DNA from: Anaerolineae bacterium | Lineage (GTDB): Bacteria; Chloroflexota; Anaerolineae; JACIWR01 | Direction: 5' to 3' | Assembly (NCBI GenBank): GCA_021162125.1 | Contig: JAGGZG010000050.1 | Span: 1-8,242, forward strand | Length of the DNA: 8,242 bases | In this document: positions 1 to 5,286 of the stretch, one piece after another | Position numbering within the stretch: the first letter of the stretch is position 1 | Layout of the letters: every line of letters starts with the position of its first letter | Position numbers and translations under genes: made by a program | Notes under the pieces: generated by a model | Seen by the model: only the letters and a program-made list of their open reading frames with translations | Told to the model about the DNA's origin: nothing | The model's database searches: none

Positions 1-111
1 CCCACGGACACACCTACTCCCACGAACACGCCGACGGCTACACCCGTGCCCACGAATACACCCACGAACACACCAATACCGACACCTACCAACACCCCTA
101 CCCCTACGCCC
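1..111 (+). repeat. Low-complexity Thr/Pro codon repeat
   Basis: Degenerate repeats of cccacgaacacg/cctacc-type hexamer and nonamer units encode a T-P-rich linker. They are in frame with the coding region and read through from the window edge. Repeats of this kind vary in copy number between strains and are prone to assembly collapse, so the true stalk length is uncertain. Confidence 0.8.
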
Positions 112-438
112 TCGCTGCTAACCCAATGGACTGAACAAGTTGAAGTCAGAGTCGGAGCCCCGCCTCTTTGTCTACGAGGGATTGGGGGGACAGAACATAC
201 GGTCACGGTGGCTTCATGTAATACCAAGAAGAGCACCGATTCTAGCCAGGGGCAGTTCAATGCGGCCCAGCAAAGCAAGGGATTCGGTATAATAGTACAA
301 TTTGACAACGAGTGTAAGATGTTCGTCGGCACCCCCCTTATCCACGACTTCGGCGATGGCGCACGGGTTACGCTTACTGCACCGGAGGGTGACTGGAGTG
401 TCATGACGGTGACTCTCATCGGGCTGCCATGTGAGTAA
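1..438 (+). CDS. Secreted or surface protein, C-terminal part, with Thr/Pro-rich stalk (5' partial)
   Basis: The reading frame is open from the first base of the window and stops with TAA at 436-438, so this is the C-terminal end of a longer protein. About 37 codons (1-111) encode a low-complexity stalk of repeated T-P, N-T-P and P-T-P units. Such stalks commonly link domains of extracytoplasmic proteins in Chloroflexota and other bacteria, so an extracellular location is inferred. The remaining ~108 residues form a compact domain I do not recognise. It is rich in beta-favouring residues and has four cysteines (in LCLRG, ASCNT, NECKM and LPCE), the last near the C-terminus, so two disulfides are possible. 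No catalytic motif is visible. A GTG at 46 would give a shorter product, but nothing supports initiation inside the stalk. The next gene begins 13 bp downstream on the same strand, so the two are probably co-transcribed. Confidence 0.75.
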   Translation, partial: PTDTPTPTNTPTATPVPTNTPTNTPIPTPTNTPTPTPSLLTQWTEQVEVRVGAPPLCLRGIGGTEHTVTVASCNTKKSTDSSQGQFNAAQQSKGFGIIVQFDNECKMFVGTPLIHDFGDGARVTLTAPEGDWSVMTVTLIGLPCE

Positions 439-451
439 GGTGTTGTGAGGA

Positions 452-2212
452 GTGATTAAACACATACGTTGGCAATTACTGCTGGCTTTGCTGGGAGCAG
501 TGCTGGTAGCTACCTCGCTGAGCTACCTGGCACTGACTCGCACTACCGTGCTCGTACCGGCGGCCGGCGGTACGTACATCGAGGGCCTGGCCGGCCGGCC
601 GCAATATCTCAACCCCATCCTGTGCCAGTACAACGACGTTGACCGCGACCTGTGCGCCCTCATTTTCAGCGGCCTGACAGACGTCAACGAGAAAGGCGAG
701 ATCGTCCCCGACCTGGCTCTGGGTTGGGAGATTTCCGACGATGGGTTGACCTACACCTTTCACCTGCGACGGGGAGTCCGCTGGCATGACGGACGCATCT
801 TCACCGCCGACGACGTAGTGTTCACCATCCGGGCCATGCAGGACCCTGATTATGAGGGTGTGCCCTACCTGGCAGAGCTGTGGCGCAGCGTGGCCGTTCA
901 GAAACTCGATGACTACACGGTGCAGTTCACCCTACGCGAACCTTACGCGCCTTTCATGGACTACACTACCGTCGGCATTCTGCCCGCCCACCTGCTGGAA
1001 AAAGTCTCCGCCCGCGAGTTGCCCCGCGCCCAGTTCAACGTCCGCCCTGTCGGCACCGGCCCATTCCGTGCCGTCGAGGTCACCACGGCGCAGGTGACTC
1101 TGGAGGCCAACCCTGACTATTACGGTCCCCACCCAATGTTGCGCCACGTGCAGTTCCGCTTCTATCCCGACCACGCCAGCCTGCTCAGTGCCTACGAGCG
1201 GGACGAGATTCAAGGGATCAGCCGGGTGCTGCCACAGTATATCCCTCGAGTGCGCACCTATCCCAATCTGAACCTGTACTCCGCGCAATTGTGGGGCTAT
1301 TCCATTATCTTCCTCAACCTGAACAATCCTGATGACCCATTCTTCCAAGATCGGGAAGTACGCCAGGCACTGCTCTACGGCCTGGATCGCCAGCGGCTGA
1401 TTGACGACGTCCTGGGTGGACAGGGCATCGTCGCCCACAGTCCGATCATGACCGAGAGCTGGGCATACGACCAGGACATTTACCGGTATCCTTATGACCC
1501 GATGCGCGCGCGCACCCTGTTGGACGAGGCTGGCTGGCACGAGCCCACTGTGACCGAACAACTCCAGGCGGAGGAGGAGCACCTGCGAGAGCGCGGAGCG
1601 GGCGAGGACGCGGGAACAAGCCAGCCCGGAGCCGCCCCGCTGATCCGCGAAAAGAACGATGTACCGCTCAGCTTCGTCCTCCTGACCAACGATGACCCCG
1701 TGCACGTGAAACTGGTGGAGGAGATCGCCCGGCAGTGGGCGGAGATCGGGGTGGAGGCTATCCCCCGCGTGGTGAGCTTTGCGGAGTTGGCCAGCGAACA
1801 CCTGCACTCTCGCCAGTTCGACGCCGTGTTGGTGGACCTGGAGCTCACGCCCGATCCCGACCCCTATCCCTTCTGGCACGAGACGCAGGTGAAGGATGGC
1901 CAAAACTACGCCGGCTTCATCAATCGCGACGCCAGCGAGGCCCTGGAGGCAGCGCGCCAGACCACCGATCAGGCACAACGCATTGCCCTGTACCGGCAGT
2001 TCCAGGAGATATTTGCCACCGAAGTACCTTCATTGATCCTCTACCACCCGGTGTACACCTACGGGGTAGACCGGGCCGTGCGCCGGGTGCAGATCGGCCC
2101 GCTACTTGATCCCAGCGACCGCTTTCGCAACATCGCCGACTGGTACGTCCGCACCCGGCGGGTGATCGTCAGCGAGGCCGAGCACGACGAATTTGACAAA
2201 TCCGGCAAATGA
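452..2212 (+). CDS. ABC transporter substrate-binding protein, family 5 (peptide/nickel type)
   Basis: This is a 586-residue extracytoplasmic solute-binding protein that would capture a peptide or similar ligand for an ABC importer. Residues about 8-28 form a hydrophobic N-terminal segment. No lipobox cysteine follows, so it is probably a membrane-anchored or secreted form rather than a lipoprotein. Family 5 hallmarks are present: YLNPIL near 52-57, a lobe with YTFHLRRGVRWHDG followed by FTADDVVFT (about 101-125), GTGPF (201-205), and a C-terminal lobe with FDAVLVD and repeated D-P-D-P-Y. Residues about 366-404 are a charged, Gly/Ala-rich insertion. The GTG start at 452 places the hydrophobic segment correctly; TAAGG at 436-440 is a possible ribosome site 11 bp upstream, while the nearer GAGGA touches the start codon. 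No permease or ATPase gene is in the window, so the transporter partners and ligand are unknown. Confidence 0.9.
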   Translation: MIKHIRWQLLLALLGAVLVATSLSYLALTRTTVLVPAAGGTYIEGLAGRPQYLNPILCQYNDVDRDLCALIFSGLTDVNEKGEIVPDLALGWEISDDGLTYTFHLRRGVRWHDGRIFTADDVVFTIRAMQDPDYEGVPYLAELWRSVAVQKLDDYTVQFTLREPYAPFMDYTTVGILPAHLLEKVSARELPRAQFNVRPVGTGPFRAVEVTTAQVTLEANPDYYGPHPMLRHVQFRFYPDHASLLSAYERDEIQGISRVLPQYIPRVRTYPNLNLYSAQLWGYSIIFLNLNNPDDPFFQDREVRQALLYGLDRQRLIDDVLGGQGIVAHSPIMTESWAYDQDIYRYPYDPMRARTLLDEAGWHEPTVTEQLQAEEEHLRERGAGEDAGTSQPGAAPLIREKNDVPLSFVLLTNDDPVHVKLVEEIARQWAEIGVEAIPRVVSFAELASEHLHSRQFDAVLVDLELTPDPDPYPFWHETQVKDGQNYAGFINRDASEALEAARQTTDQAQRIALYRQFQEIFATEVPSLILYHPVYTYGVDRAVRRVQIGPLLDPSDRFRNIADWYVRTRRVIVSEAEHDEFDKSGK

Positions 2213-2221
2213 TGGTAAATT
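2193..2221 (+). promoter_or_regulatory. Candidate sigma70-type promoter for tRNA-Leu
   Basis: A perfect TTGACA (-35) at 2193-2198 is followed after 17 bp by TAAATT (2216-2221; 4 of 6 match to TATAAT). Initiation would fall near 2228, about 15 nt before the tRNA. The -35 lies inside the last codons of the substrate-binding protein gene and the -10 just past its stop codon. This is a match by eye, with no start-site data. Confidence 0.6.
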
Positions 2222-2242
2222 AGAGACCGTTGGCAAAAATTG

Positions 2243-2326
2243 GCCGAAGTGGCGGAACAGGCAGACGCGCTGCGTTCAGGGCGCAGTGGGCATACGCCCA
2301 TGTGGGTTCAAATCCCACCTTCGGCA
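2243..2326 (+). tRNA. tRNA-Leu (anticodon CAG)
   Basis: All cloverleaf elements can be drawn by hand. The acceptor stem GCCGAAG (2243-2249) pairs with CTTCGGC (2319-2325), with discriminator A at 2326. The D stem is GCG/CGC. The anticodon stem CTGCG/CGCAG encloses loop TTCAGGG, with CAG at 2277-2279. A long variable arm TGGGC-ATAC-GCCCA (2287-2300) marks a class II tRNA. The T arm is GTGGG-TTCAAAT-CCCAC. The long arm, discriminator A and anticodon together specify leucine, reading CUG codons. CCA is not encoded: the bases after A2326 are TCA, so CCA must be added after transcription. The gene has its own candidate promoter and is followed directly by a terminator. Confidence 0.97.
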
Positions 2327-2364
2327 TCAAAAACCCCCCAGGGATTTCCCTGGGGGGTTTTTGA
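2327..2364 (+). terminator. Strong intrinsic terminator after tRNA-Leu
   Basis: CCCCCCAGGG (2334-2343) pairs perfectly with CCCTGGGGGG (2348-2357) across a 4-nt loop. The symmetry extends outward through AAAAA/TTTTT and TC/GA to a 17-bp perfect inverted repeat. Five T residues follow the GC stem on the plus strand, the normal form of a rho-independent terminator. The A5 on the other side could let it work on the minus strand too. It begins at the base directly after the tRNA discriminator. Confidence 0.92.
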
Positions 2365-2374
2365 TACTCCTCTT

Positions 2375-2401
2375 CTTCCGCAGGTTCCAAACCTGCGGAA
2401 G
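2375..2401. repeat. Perfect palindrome, 12-bp arms, 3-nt loop
   Basis: CTTCCGCAGGTT (2375-2386) and AACCTGCGGAAG (2390-2401) are perfect inverted copies around CCA. There is no T tract after it, and the stronger terminator lies just upstream. It looks more like a dispersed REP-type palindrome than a second terminator. Copy number elsewhere in the genome cannot be judged from this window. Confidence 0.65.
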
Positions 2402-2453
2402 GATGGGCAGTCTGGTGCCCACCCTCCACGCGGACAGGCCTGTAGGATAGAGT

Positions 2454-2482
2454 TTGACAATTCACCTCAAATGATGTATCCT
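2454..2482 (+). promoter_or_regulatory. Candidate sigma70-type promoter for the toxin-antitoxin operon
   Basis: A perfect TTGACA (2454-2459) is followed after 17 bp by TATCCT (2477-2482). Initiation would fall near 2489, leaving a leader of about 55 nt before the ATG at 2544. A TATACT at 2482-2487 is an alternative -10, but its 22-bp spacing is poor. Confidence 0.6.
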
Positions 2483-2491
2483 ATACTGGCA

Positions 2492-2531
2492 GAAAGTTGG
2501 CAAGTCGGAAAAGTGGAAATGTGGAAATAGC
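2492..2531 (+). repeat. Degenerate 8-bp tandem array (about five units) in the antitoxin leader
   Basis: Consecutive octamers read GAAAGTTG, GCAAGTCG, GAAAAGTG, GAAATGTG and GAAATAGC, with no gaps. The array begins within a few bases of the predicted transcription start and ends just before the ribosome-binding site AGGGAG (2532-2537). Its position would suit an operator for autoregulation by the AbrB-type antitoxin. That role is inferred. Confidence 0.5.
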
Positions 2532-2543
2532 AGGGAGTCAGAC

Positions 2544-2822
2544 ATGAGCAAGGACACAGTGAGTGAACTGGTCAAGCCCCAGGCCAAAGGACAAATCACG
2601 ATCCCAGCGCGGTTCCGGCGGGCATTGGGCCTGGACGCAGATACCTATCTGAAAGTCACTCTGGAGGGTCGCCAGCTTGTTCTCACGCCGGTGCGGGTAG
2701 TGGAAGAAGGTGGGCCAGCGGGCCGTGAGTACACCCAGGACGAGATTGAGGCGTTCTTTGCTGCTGACCAACTGGACGCCGATACAGTCGCCAAGATCAA
2801 ACGTCTACTAGGCCGGGAGTGA
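2544..2822 (+). CDS. AbrB/SpoVT-type antitoxin (VapB-like)
   Basis: This 92-residue protein is a predicted DNA-binding antitoxin that would neutralise the PIN protein encoded next and repress the operon. Residues about 8-52 match the swapped-hairpin AbrB domain: the signature K-G-Q-I-T-I-P-A-R-F-R-R-A-L-G-L (15-30) is followed by the beta strands KVTLEGRQLVLTPV. The acidic C-terminal half, with EIEAFFAADQLDADTVAKIKRLL, probably forms the helices that bind the toxin, as in known VapB proteins. AGGGAG (2532-2537) sits 6 bp before the ATG, supporting this start. The stop codon is 6 bp before the toxin start, so translation is probably coupled. A role as a lone AbrB regulator is less likely given the neighbour. 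Confidence 0.88.
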   Translation: MSKDTVSELVKPQAKGQITIPARFRRALGLDADTYLKVTLEGRQLVLTPVRVVEEGGPAGREYTQDEIEAFFAADQLDADTVAKIKRLLGRE

Positions 2823-2828
2823 GCCCAG

Positions 2829-3296
2829 ATGCCCCTCTTCAATCCACCGCAGCTCTTCATAGATGCCTGCGTCCTTGTTGCAGCGGCCCATTCACCCACA
2901 GGAGGGTCCGCTTACGCGCTGGAGCTTTGTCGTCGTGGCTGGGCCAGCGCGCTTGTGACGCAGCTTGTACTTCAGGAAGCCGAACGCAACATTCGGGTCA
3001 AACTGGGCCAGGCCGATCTCCTGCGCTTCTATCGGTTGCTCAGCGACATCGATTTCATCATGGAACCACCTGTCACTCAACAGGAGATCGCTCTCTATAC
3101 CCACTTGATTGCAGCCAAAGATGCCCACGTCCTGGCCGCTGCCGTCCGTAGCAAGGCGGACTATCTCCTGACCCTGGACACAAAGCACTTCATGACCGAG
3201 GCTCTGCTACAGGCTAATCTCGGCCCGATTATAGTCACGCCAGGACAATTTCTGTCGCGGTATCTGGAAGAACACAACAGCGAAGAGAGTACCTGA
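2829..3296 (+). CDS. PIN-domain ribonuclease toxin (VapC-like)
   Basis: This 155-residue protein is a predicted metal-dependent endoribonuclease. In VapBC systems such toxins cleave tRNA or rRNA and are held inactive by the antitoxin. The acidic active-site residues can be placed: D12 in FIDACVL, E50 in LVLQEAERN, D98 in KDAHVLAAA, and D117 in DYLLTLDTKHF. Their order and spacing fit the PIN fold, and the length is typical. It resembles the PIN branch in which the last acid follows a YLLTLD strand. GGGAG at 2815-2819, inside the end of the antitoxin gene, lies 9 bp before the ATG. It is the last gene of a two-gene operon. A MITE-like element begins about 16 bp after its stop. The RNA target cannot be deduced. 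Confidence 0.87.
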   Translation: MPLFNPPQLFIDACVLVAAAHSPTGGSAYALELCRRGWASALVTQLVLQEAERNIRVKLGQADLLRFYRLLSDIDFIMEPPVTQQEIALYTHLIAAKDAHVLAAAVRSKADYLLTLDTKHFMTEALLQANLGPIIVTPGQFLSRYLEEHNSEEST

Positions 3297-3360
3297 GGAA
3301 CGTATTTTCTCAGAGCATGTCTGAAAAAAACGAGGTGAAGGTATCAACCACCAAGTCCCG

Positions 3361-3380
3361 CCTGAACGTGAACGTTCGGG
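3361..3380. repeat. Hairpin inside the MITE-like element
   Basis: CCTGAACGT (3361-3369) and ACGTTCGGG (3372-3380) form a 9-bp stem with one T/G mismatch (a G-U pair in RNA) and only two unpaired bases. It is one of three adjacent palindromes that fill the core of the element. Confidence 0.55.
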
Positions 3381-3443
3381 CTACGAGATGTAATGCCCTC
3401 CGGGCCTCTGGAGCCCCCGGAGGGGGCTTCCCACCTCGTAGCC
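3379..3443. repeat. Nested hairpin inside the MITE-like element
   Basis: The outer stem GGCTACGAG (3379-3387) pairs with CTCGTAGCC (3435-3443). It encloses an inner perfect stem, CCCTCCGGG (3396-3404) with CCCGGAGGG (3416-3424). Two bases of each outer arm are shared with the neighbouring hairpins, so alternative foldings compete. Such compact stacked palindromes are typical of MITE or REP cores. Confidence 0.6.
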
Positions 3444-3462
3444 GGGCGGTTTAGCGCCCGGC
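3441..3462. repeat. Perfect 8-bp GC-rich hairpin inside the MITE-like element
   Basis: GCCGGGCG (3441-3448) and CGCCCGGC (3455-3462) are perfect inverted copies around a GTTTAG loop. No T tract follows on either side, so a terminator role is not obvious. Confidence 0.6.
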
Positions 3463-3597
3463 GGGGCGGACGAGGAGCACCAACGCACAAAGGGGAGACT
3501 ACCTGATGCCTTTGTGGTGAATTTTCGGACACGCTCTCAAAAAGCAGGGGCGAAAATCACTCCTTTGTCCGGCTTGATCCGGCGATCCAGCCGCCGG

Positions 3598-3621
3598 GCG
3601 ACGGATTTGGTAATCCGTCGC
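3598..3621. repeat. REP-like palindrome, 10-bp arms
   Basis: GCGACGGATT (3598-3607) and AATCCGTCGC (3612-3621) are perfect inverted copies around a TGGT loop. The build resembles that of the palindrome at 2375-2401, with a GC outer arm and a T/A-rich inner end. No T tract follows. I take it to be a dispersed intergenic repeat. Confidence 0.6.
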
Positions 3622-3714
3622 GAGCATGACAGGCATCAGGCTGCTCCTACCCCCAAGATGCTGAGAAGATACCGGCGAAACTCAGAGGTAGATTTCCATA
3701 TCGCGCTATAGAAC

Positions 3715-3753
3715 AATTTATCCCAAATCGTACTTTGGGATAAATTTGGGATA
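3715..3753 (-). terminator. AT-rich inverted repeat downstream of the radical SAM gene (possible weak terminator)
   Basis: AATTTATCCCAAA (3715-3727) and TTTGGGATAAATT (3734-3746) form a perfect 13-bp stem around a 6-nt loop, 21 bp past the stop codon of the minus-strand gene. The word TTTGGGATA is repeated directly at 3745-3753. On the minus strand no long T tract follows, so terminator strength is doubtful. A protein-binding site is an alternative. Confidence 0.45.
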
Positions 3754-3767
3754 TTTGAGGGCGAATC

Positions 3768-5201
3768 TCACCCCTGCATCCACCGCAACTGCTGCCAGCC
3801 GATGCTGAAAAACGATTTCAGCGTGCGCAGGCTGTTCAGGCCCTTTAGATAAGTTAGTATGGGACCCGGTCGCATGGCCCACTCACGCATAGCCCGCCGC
3901 GCCGCTTTCTCCAACTGCTCCGCCGAGAGGTGAGGATACTCCAACACGGTGTGCTCATCCATGTCGAAATCCTCCCAGCGCCTCATCCGCAGCCAGCCGT
4001 TGGCCACCGCCTCATCGTAGAAGTCGGTGCCCGGGTAGGGCACGGCGATGTGGAACAGGGCAATGTCCAGGGGCAGGCGCTTGGCCAGGCGGATGGTCTC
4101 CTCGATGGTTTCCTCGGTCTCGCCGGGCAGGCCGATGATGAAATATCCCCAATTGCCGATGCCCGCTTCCTTGCTCCAGTGCAGGGCGCGCTCGATTTTC
4201 TCGATGGTAATCCCCTTGCGCGCGCGGCGGAGCACGGCCTGCGACCCCGACTCAATGCCCCAGGAGATCATCCAGCAGCCAGATTTCTTCATCCAACCCA
4301 GCAATTCGGGGTCCACCATATCCACGCGGGAGTTGCACGTCCAGCGGATTTTGAGCCCCTCGTCCAGGATGCGCTTCGCCAGGGCGATGACCAAATCGCG
4401 GTCATAGGTGAACAGGTCCGCCTCGAAGTGAATGTTGTGCACGCCCAGGCTGCCCAGTAGCTTAATCTCGGCGATTATATGATCCACTGAGCGGGTACGG
4501 ACGGTGTGTTTCCACATCACCTTCTGGATGCAGAAGCGACAACGCGCCGGACAGCCGCGATTGACCAGAACGAAGGCATACGGCCCCTTGATCATCGGGA
4601 TGCGGTATTTGTCCAGGGGCAGCAGGTCGTGACGCGGCAAGGGTAGGGAGTCTAAATCGGGGATGAGAGGCCGATCTTCGTTGATCACGATTTCGCCATT
4701 TTGGCGGAAGGCCAGGCCCTGCACCGTGGCTAAGTCGCCGCCGGCCTCACAGGTATCCACCAGCTCGCGCAGGGTGAGTTCCGGCTCACCACGGATGACG
4801 TAGTCCAGCGTGGGGAACGCCTCCATCGTCTCCCTGGTCAACGGGGTGACGTGGGTGCCGATGGCAATGGTTCGCACGCCCAACGAGCGGGCCAGGAAGG
4901 TACCATACATGTCGTTGGTGAGTGTGGGCGCGGTGGCGTGGGTGACCATGTAACGGGGGCGACGTTCCTCCAGGTAAGACCGAAAATCCGCCCAGTTCAT
5001 CTCCAGAGCCACGCAGTCCAGCACGTCCACGCTGTAGCGGTCATCGAGCATGGCCGCCAGTTGTGCCAGGGCCGTCTGTGGCCAGACCATCTTTTCGCGG
5101 GAGCGCCGCCCCACGCGGCAGATGTCGCGGATAAACACCTCCCCATCGGGGGATGGCGGATTCACGAGCAGCACGTCCAACTTTGTGTCTTTCGATTCCA
5201 T
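3768..5201 (-). CDS. B12-binding-type radical SAM protein
   Basis: This 477-residue enzyme would use a [4Fe-4S] cluster to cleave S-adenosylmethionine and make a radical. From the ATG at 5201, residues about 7-150 form a Rossmann-like domain (LDVLLVNPPSP, then YMVTHATAPT and TIAIGTHVTP) of the cobalamin-binding radical SAM type. The cobalamin-ligand motif DxHxxG is not visible, so B12 may bind base-off or not at all. The radical SAM core follows: cysteines C217, C221 and C224 in RGCPARCRFC (CxxxCxxC), GIESGS (315-320) and FIIGLPGET (about 354-362). An earlier ATG at 5312 would add 37 residues translated from a dispersed repeat (T-P-T-P-A-L-P-R) and is rejected. ATG 5213 lacks a ribosome site, whereas AGGAG lies 4 bp before 5201. 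It is the last gene of the minus-strand run, 85 bp after the flavoenzyme. Its substrate is unknown; methylation or rearrangement of a sugar or lipid is possible. Confidence 0.85.
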   Translation of the reverse strand: MESKDTKLDVLLVNPPSPDGEVFIRDICRVGRRSREKMVWPQTALAQLAAMLDDRYSVDVLDCVALEMNWADFRSYLEERRPRYMVTHATAPTLTNDMYGTFLARSLGVRTIAIGTHVTPLTRETMEAFPTLDYVIRGEPELTLRELVDTCEAGGDLATVQGLAFRQNGEIVINEDRPLIPDLDSLPLPRHDLLPLDKYRIPMIKGPYAFVLVNRGCPARCRFCIQKVMWKHTVRTRSVDHIIAEIKLLGSLGVHNIHFEADLFTYDRDLVIALAKRILDEGLKIRWTCNSRVDMVDPELLGWMKKSGCWMISWGIESGSQAVLRRARKGITIEKIERALHWSKEAGIGNWGYFIIGLPGETEETIEETIRLAKRLPLDIALFHIAVPYPGTDFYDEAVANGWLRMRRWEDFDMDEHTVLEYPHLSAEQLEKAARRAMREWAMRPGPILTYLKGLNSLRTLKSFFSIGWQQLRWMQG

Positions 5202-5220
5202 GCGTCTCCTCATAATTTCG

Positions 5221-5275
5221 TAGCCCCCCTTCCTCAAACTCCCCCCGTTCCGGGGGAGGGCCGGGGTGGGGGTCA
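5221..5275. repeat. GC-rich dispersed-type repeat between flavoenzyme and radical SAM genes
   Basis: The interval contains runs of C and G with an inverted pair, CTCCCCC (5239-5245 region) against GGGGGAG (5252-5258), then GGGCCGGGGTGGGGG. On the minus strand this reads as the CCCCCACCCCGGCCCTCCCCC type common as an intergenic repeat in many bacteria. Its translation explains the false N-terminal extension of the radical SAM frame. It may form a hairpin in the operon mRNA. Confidence 0.55.
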
Positions 5276-5286
5276 CGGAGGAAAAA

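Larger units (their letters stand above)
3312..3537. mobile_element. MITE-like non-autonomous element with imperfect terminal inverted repeats
   Basis: The left end AGAGCATGTCTGAAAA (3312-3327) and the inverse of the right end, AGAGCGTGTCCGAAAA (3522-3537), match at 14 of 16 positions; both differences are transitions. A second inverted block lies inside: AAGGTATCA (3338-3346) against TGATGCCTT (3504-3512), 8 of 9. If the ends start at GAGC (3313 and 3536), the element is 224 bp and is flanked by TCA on both sides, a possible 3-bp target duplication. It has no transposase gene. The ends and a TNA-type duplication recall some IS5-family elements, from memory only. It could instead be a decayed IS end pair. 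Confidence 0.6.
3297..3767. other. Gene-free stretch between convergent genes
   Basis: These 471 bp lie between the 3' ends of the toxin gene (plus strand) and the radical SAM gene (minus strand). I see no credible gene. The short open frames here (for example 3344-3532 minus and 3514-3711 plus) lack ribosome sites and recognisable motifs and cross the palindromes. The stretch holds a MITE-like element, a REP-like palindrome and an AT-rich inverted repeat. Confidence 0.75.

Noticed and set aside
932..1978. 348-codon open frame on the minus strand
   Set aside because: It lies entirely within the well-supported substrate-binding protein gene on the other strand, and its translation shows no family motif. 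Long antisense frames are common in GC-rich genes.
2193..2530. Several short open frames over the tRNA-Leu and terminator
   Set aside because: They translate through the tRNA and its hairpin in different frames and on both strands. They have no ribosome sites and no recognisable protein features.
3361..3462. Possible CRISPR-like repeat arrangement
   Set aside because: The palindromes differ from each other and there are no equal-length direct repeats with spacers.
3344..3711. Short open frames in the convergent intergenic region (62 and 65 codons)
   Set aside because: They cross palindromes and the MITE-like ends. They lack ribosome sites and show arginine/proline-rich shadow composition.
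3297..3767. Toxin-antitoxin system as a phage-defence island
   Set aside because: The AbrB/PIN pair is an ordinary VapBC-type module, and no other defence gene or integrase is visible nearby.
3930..4460. Plus-strand frame opposite the radical SAM gene (176 codons)
   Set aside because: It is antisense to the conserved radical SAM core and contains no motif. The minus-strand frame carries the cluster cysteines.
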